Source: Limnohabitans sp. 15K
Lineage (GTDB): Bacteria; Pseudomonadota; Gammaproteobacteria; Burkholderiales; Burkholderiaceae_C
DNA: 64,000 nucleotides
NCBI RefSeq assembly: GCF_002778285.1
Contig: NZ_NESM01000001.1
Location: 638,529-702,528, forward strand
Direction: 5' to 3'
The notes beneath the pieces were generated by a model. The model saw only the letters and a list, made by a program, of their open reading frames with translations. It had not been told where the DNA came from and made no database searches. Shown piece after piece: positions 59,542 to 64,000 of the stretch. The translations under genes were made by a program, and so were the position numbers. The first letter of the stretch is position 1. Each line of letters starts with the position of its first letter.

Positions 59542-60036
59542 TCAGGGTTGTGCCTCTTGGGACTGCGTTGTGGCCTTGGGGCGGGAATATACAGCGCATC
59601 TAAACCCGTGCCACTTTGAGGGCATGGCTTGCTCGCTGAGCCAAGCGCAAAACCAGGGTCCATGACCTTGGCGAGCTTCATCAGCCGCCTGCAGCAAGAG
59701 CAGCATACTGCCACCGAAGTCCATGCCAACGGCCAAATTCAGCCCCTGATCGTCTTGGCTGAGCGCATCGGCGCCGAGCACGCTTTGCCACAACCAAGCT
59801 TCTCCGCTCCACAGCAAATGGCCCTCGGACAACGTTTGTTTTGGACCACCATAAGCCGTGGCTGAGGCACAAACCAACCAAAAAACCCAAGCGCTCCAGA
59901 CCATGGTGCTGGAGGCCTGGCTTAGCCACTGCCACGAAATCAGTCCAGCTGCCGAGAACAAAAAGACAGCCGCAAACAAAACTCGCCCCCAAACAAAACG
60001 CCCCACCGGGTAAGCCACAGGTGGGGCGTTGTGCAT
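59542..60036 (-). CDS. Predicted two-helix membrane protein of unknown function
   Basis: 164 residues. Two hydrophobic helices (about 17-36 and 44-62, the second ending SATAYGG) are followed by a soluble domain rich in Trp and Leu (HLLWSGEAWLWQS, MDFGGSMLLLLQ) and a polar tail. I do not recognise a named family. It lies 24 bases after fabF and 22 bases before the degP start, in the place where rpoE-rseA-rseB would be expected to follow. Confidence 0.75.
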   Translation of the reverse strand: MHNAPPVAYPVGRFVWGRVLFAAVFLFSAAGLISWQWLSQASSTMVWSAWVFWLVCASATAYGGPKQTLSEGHLLWSGEAWLWQSVLGADALSQDDQGLNLAVGMDFGGSMLLLLQAADEARQGHGPWFCAWLSEQAMPSKWHGFRCAVYSRPKATTQSQEAQP

Positions 60037-60060
60037 GGGCTCGGCCTGACTTTCAGGTCA

Positions 60061-61305
60061 TCAAATGCGTTTGAAAACCAAGGAGCCGTTGGTGCCCCCA
60101 AAACCGAAGTTGTTTTTCAGCGCCACATCGATTTTCATATCGCGAGCCGTGTTGGCACAGTAGTCCAAATCACATTCCGGGTCGGGGTTGCTCAGGTTGA
60201 TGGTGGGTGGCACTTTTTGATGGTGCAAGGCCAACACAGTGAACACGCTTTCAATGCCGCCCGCACCACCCAAAAGGTGACCGGTCATGGACTTGGTGGA
60301 GCTGACCACAGTTTTGTAAGCGTGGTCACCCAAAGCCGCCTTGATGGCATTGGTTTCGTTGATGTCTCCCAACGGCGTGGAGGTGCCGTGGGCGTTCAAA
60401 TAGTCGATCTGGTCTGCGTTCACACCGGCATTGCGCATGGCGTTGATCATGGCGCGGCGTGGGCCGTCCATGCTGGGCGCAGTCATGTGACCGGCATCGG
60501 CGCTCATGCCATAACCCGACAATTCAGCGTAAATTTTGGCACCACGTGCTTTGGCGTGCTCGTACTCTTCGAGCACCATCACACCCGCACCCTCACCCAA
60601 CACAAAACCATCGCGGTCTTTGTCCCAAGGGCGTGAAGCTGCTGTGGGGTCGTCATTGCGTGTCGACAAGGCGCGCATGGCCGCAAAACCACCCACCCCC
60701 AGTGGCGAGACGCAAGCTTCCGAGCCACCTGCGATCATCACATCCGCATCGCCGTATTCGATCAAACGACCGGCTTCGCCAATGCTGTGCAAACCGGTGG
60801 TGCAAGCGGTCACAACGGCCAAGTTCGGACCTTTGAAACCACTGCGCATCGACACATGCCCCGAGATCATGTTGATGATCGAGGCAGGCACAAAAAATGG
60901 GGAAATACGACGGGCACCACGCGCCGTGTACTCGCTGTGGGTTTCTTCGATCAGCGGCAGGCCGCCAATACCCGAACCAATCACCACACCGATACGGCAC
61001 GCTTCGTCTTCGCTCAACGCGTCCCCGGTTGGTAAACCAGCGTCTTGAATCGCTTGGGCAGCAGCAGCAATGCCAAAGTGAATGAAGCGGTCCATGGTCC
61101 TCGCTTCTTTGGAGGACATGTAAGACTCAAGATCAAAGTTTTTGACCTCACCCGCAAACCGGCAGGCTACAGCTGAAGCATCAAAACGAGTGATCAGACC
61201 AATGCCGGACTGACCGGCAATCAGGTTGGCCCATGCATCGGCGACCGTGTTGCCCACGGGGCTGATGCATCCCAAACCCGTGACAACAACGCGGCGCCGG
61301 GTCAT
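60061..61305 (-). CDS. fabF: 3-oxoacyl-[acyl-carrier-protein] synthase II
   Basis: 414 residues. Elongation condensing enzyme of fatty-acid synthesis. Catalytic Cys168 is in [18 protein letters not shown]; the two His are in [13 protein letters not shown] and [15 protein letters not shown]. The start [19 protein letters not shown] is standard. It follows acpP by 6 bases. Confidence 0.98.
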   Translation of the reverse strand: MTRRRVVVTGLGCISPVGNTVADAWANLIAGQSGIGLITRFDASAVACRFAGEVKNFDLESYMSSKEARTMDRFIHFGIAAAAQAIQDAGLPTGDALSEDEACRIGVVIGSGIGGLPLIEETHSEYTARGARRISPFFVPASIINMISGHVSMRSGFKGPNLAVVTACTTGLHSIGEAGRLIEYGDADVMIAGGSEACVSPLGVGGFAAMRALSTRNDDPTAASRPWDKDRDGFVLGEGAGVMVLEEYEHAKARGAKIYAELSGYGMSADAGHMTAPSMDGPRRAMINAMRNAGVNADQIDYLNAHGTSTPLGDINETNAIKAALGDHAYKTVVSSTKSMTGHLLGGAGGIESVFTVLALHHQKVPPTINLSNPDPECDLDYCANTARDMKIDVALKNNFGFGGTNGSLVFKRI

Positions 61306-61311
61306 CGTCGA

Positions 61312-62350
<1,039 letters not shown>

Positions 62351-62354
<4 letters not shown>

Positions 62355-63301
62355 GAGAGGAGTCCTTTCACTTCAGCCAGGGTGGCGGGGTCGTACAGCG
62401 CCACGCCGTTCAATTCAGCGTCGATGCGCTTGGTCATGCCCGCCAGCACTTTGCCGGGGCCGCATTCGACCAGGGTGCTCACGCCACGGGCCTTGATGGC
62501 CTGCACACACTCCACCCAGCGCACTGGGCCAAAAGCCTGACGGTACAGCGCGTCACGGATGCGGTCGGCATCGGTTTCGATGGCCACATCGATGTTGTTG
62601 AGCACCGGGATCTGCGGCGCGCCCAGGGTCAGTGTGGCCAGCTTCTCACGCAGTTTTTCAGCGGCAGGCTTCATCAGGCTGGAATGGAAAGGCGCCGACA
62701 CTGGCAAGAGCAGCGCACGCTTGGCACCCAGGCCCTTGAGCACTTCACAAGCTTTGTCCACCGCCGCTTTGCTGCCCGCGATCACGGTTTGCGCGGCGTC
62801 GTTGAAGTTCACGGCTTCCACCACTTCGGCGCTGCCCGCAGGAAATGTGGCCTGCGCTTCTTGGCAACCTGCAATGACTTTGTCCGAGGCTAAACCGAGA
62901 ATGGCCGCCATCGCACCCACACCCACAGGAACGGCTTCTTGCATGGCTGCAGCGCGCAGGCGCACCAGCGGCGCGGCTTGCGTGAGCGTAAGCACGCCCG
63001 AAGCCACCAAGGCGCTGTACTCGCCCAGCGAATGACCGGCCACCACAGAAGGCTTTGCGCCGCCTTCGGCCAGCCAGGCGCGGTAAGCCGCCACGGCCGA
63101 CACCAGCATCACGGGCTGCGTGTTGGTGGTCATGGCCAGCGCTTCTTTGGGGCCTTCGTGGATCAGTTGGGCGATGTCTTCGCCCAGAGCGTCTGAGGCT
63201 TCTTTCAGGGTTTCGAGCACCACGGGGTGGTCGCCCCAGGCGTCCAGCATGCCCACCGATTGGGAGCCTTGACCGGGAAAAACAAAAGCAAATGAAGTCA
63301 T
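62351..63301 (-). CDS. fabD: Malonyl-CoA:ACP transacylase
   Basis: 316 residues from the ATG at 63301 (MTSFAFVFPGQGSQSVGML); a start 48 bases upstream is in frame but not conserved. Transfers malonyl from CoA to AcpP. Nucleophile Ser91 is in VAGHSLGEYSAL and the catalytic His is in VSAPFHSSLM. It is 69 bases from fabH. Confidence 0.98.
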
Positions 63302-63370
63302 GTGCAAATTCTGTATCTGGAAAGAATCCGAGCAAGCGATGCCACGCATCGATGACCCGAGCCTGGCAAA

Positions 63371-64000
63371 TCAATAGCGAAGGAGTACGGAGCCCCAGGT
63401 GAAGCCGCCGCCCACACCTTCAAGCATGAGCATCTGCCCCCGCTGAATGCGACCATCGCGCACAGCGGTGTCAAGTGCCAGCGGAATCGAGGCGGCCGAG
63501 GTGTTGCCATGCTGGTCTACCGTCACCACCACCTTGTCAGCGCCGAGCTTGAGCTTCTTAGCGGTGCTTTGCATGATGCGGATGTTGGCTTGATGCGGGA
63601 TCAACCAGTCGATGTCCGCATCGGTCATATTGGCCTTGGCCAAGCTGGCACGCGCGGTTTCTTCGAGCACGCCCACCGCCAGCTTGAAGACGGCCTGGCC
63701 GTCCATCTTGAGCACAGGGTCACCCAAAATCGCACCCCGGTTGACGTGACCGGGCACGCACAGGATGTCCTTGTATTTGCCATCGGCATGCAAGTCGGTG
63801 GCCAAAATACCGGGTTGGTCCGAAGCTTCCAAAATGACCGCGCCTGCGCCGTCACCGAACAGCACACAAGTCGTGCGGTCCTTGAAGTCGAGGATGCGGC
63901 TGAACACTTCCGAGCCGATCACCAAAGCGCGCTTGGCTGAGCCGGACTGGATCATCGAATCGGCGATCGTCAGCGCGTAGATAAAGCCACTGCAAACCGC
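63371..64000 (-). CDS. fabH: 3-oxoacyl-[acyl-carrier-protein] synthase III, 5' end outside window
   Basis: About 210 C-terminal residues are visible; the frame stays open to the window edge. It starts the fatty-acid cycle by condensing acetyl-CoA with malonyl-ACP. The catalytic Cys ([16 protein letters not shown]) is encoded by 63992-63994, at the very edge. Next come [26 protein letters not shown] (His) and [14 protein letters not shown] (Asn). The missing part is about the first 110 residues. Confidence 0.97.
   Translation of the reverse strand, partial: AVCSGFIYALTIADSMIQSGSAKRALVIGSEVFSRILDFKDRTTCVLFGDGAGAVILEASDQPGILATDLHADGKYKDILCVPGHVNRGAILGDPVLKMDGQAVFKLAVGVLEETARASLAKANMTDADIDWLIPHQANIRIMQSTAKKLKLGADKVVVTVDQHGNTSAASIPLALDTAVRDGRIQRGQMLMLEGVGGGFTWGSVLLRY

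Overview
The window looks like a chromosomal segment of a betaproteobacterium of the order Burkholderiales, most likely Comamonadaceae. The grounds are the gene orders acnB-citE-like-mdh-gntR-sdhCDAB-sdhE-gltA, asd-fimV-truA-trpF-trpB-trpA-accD and fabH-fabD-fabG-acpP-fabF...degP-lepA-lepB-rnc-era-recO-pdxJ-acpS-nagZ, together with many tripartite-tricarboxylate (Bug/TctC) receptors. No rRNA, tRNA, insertion sequence, prophage or CRISPR array was seen. Base composition was judged by eye only.

Layout. (1) 1-4662, plus strand: tryptophan catabolism (kynU, cut by the window edge, and kynA), then a two-subunit molybdenum hydroxylase of the isoquinoline 1-oxidoreductase type. (2) 4851-16701, minus strand: an accessory catabolic cluster, visibly more A/T-rich in places. 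In transcription order it holds a LysR regulator, a flavin monooxygenase, an alpha/beta-hydrolase, a three-subunit molybdenum hydroxylase (FAD subunit, a fused CoxG-2Fe2S subunit, and the Mo subunit), a crotonase-family protein, and a UbiD-family decarboxylase between two Bug receptors. Its substrate is unknown; an aromatic or N-heteroaromatic carboxylate fits the enzymes. (3) 17169-21228, minus strand: a second flavin monooxygenase, a Tat-exported metallo-beta-lactamase-fold hydrolase, an aldo/keto reductase and a small lipoprotein. (4) 21360-32825: the TCA-cycle block, with acnB, a citE-like lyase and mdh on the minus strand, divergent from a GntR regulator followed by sdhCDAB, sdhE and gltA on the plus strand. 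(5) 33069-36269: leuCDB. (6) 36342-38952, minus strand: a D-aminoacylase-like amidohydrolase coupled to a bile-acid/sodium-symporter-family transporter. (7) 39057-46505: asd behind a candidate attenuator, then fimV-like, truA, trpF, trpB, trpA and accD. (8) 46583-49511: yggT, a Lon-N-domain protein and lysS. (9) 49572-64000, minus strand: fatty-acid synthesis genes (fabH cut by the window edge), degP, lepA, lepB, rnc, era, recO, pdxJ, acpS and nagZ.

The observations I would follow up first are a short threonine-rich leader ORF and three mutually exclusive RNA helices upstream of asd; the UbiD/molybdenum-hydroxylase cluster with a fused CoxG-CoxS subunit and a crotonase lacking one catalytic Glu; the absence of rpoE-rseA-rseB between fabF and degP; and a roughly 500-bp degP-lepA gap that carries DnaA-box-like sites and an intrinsic terminator.
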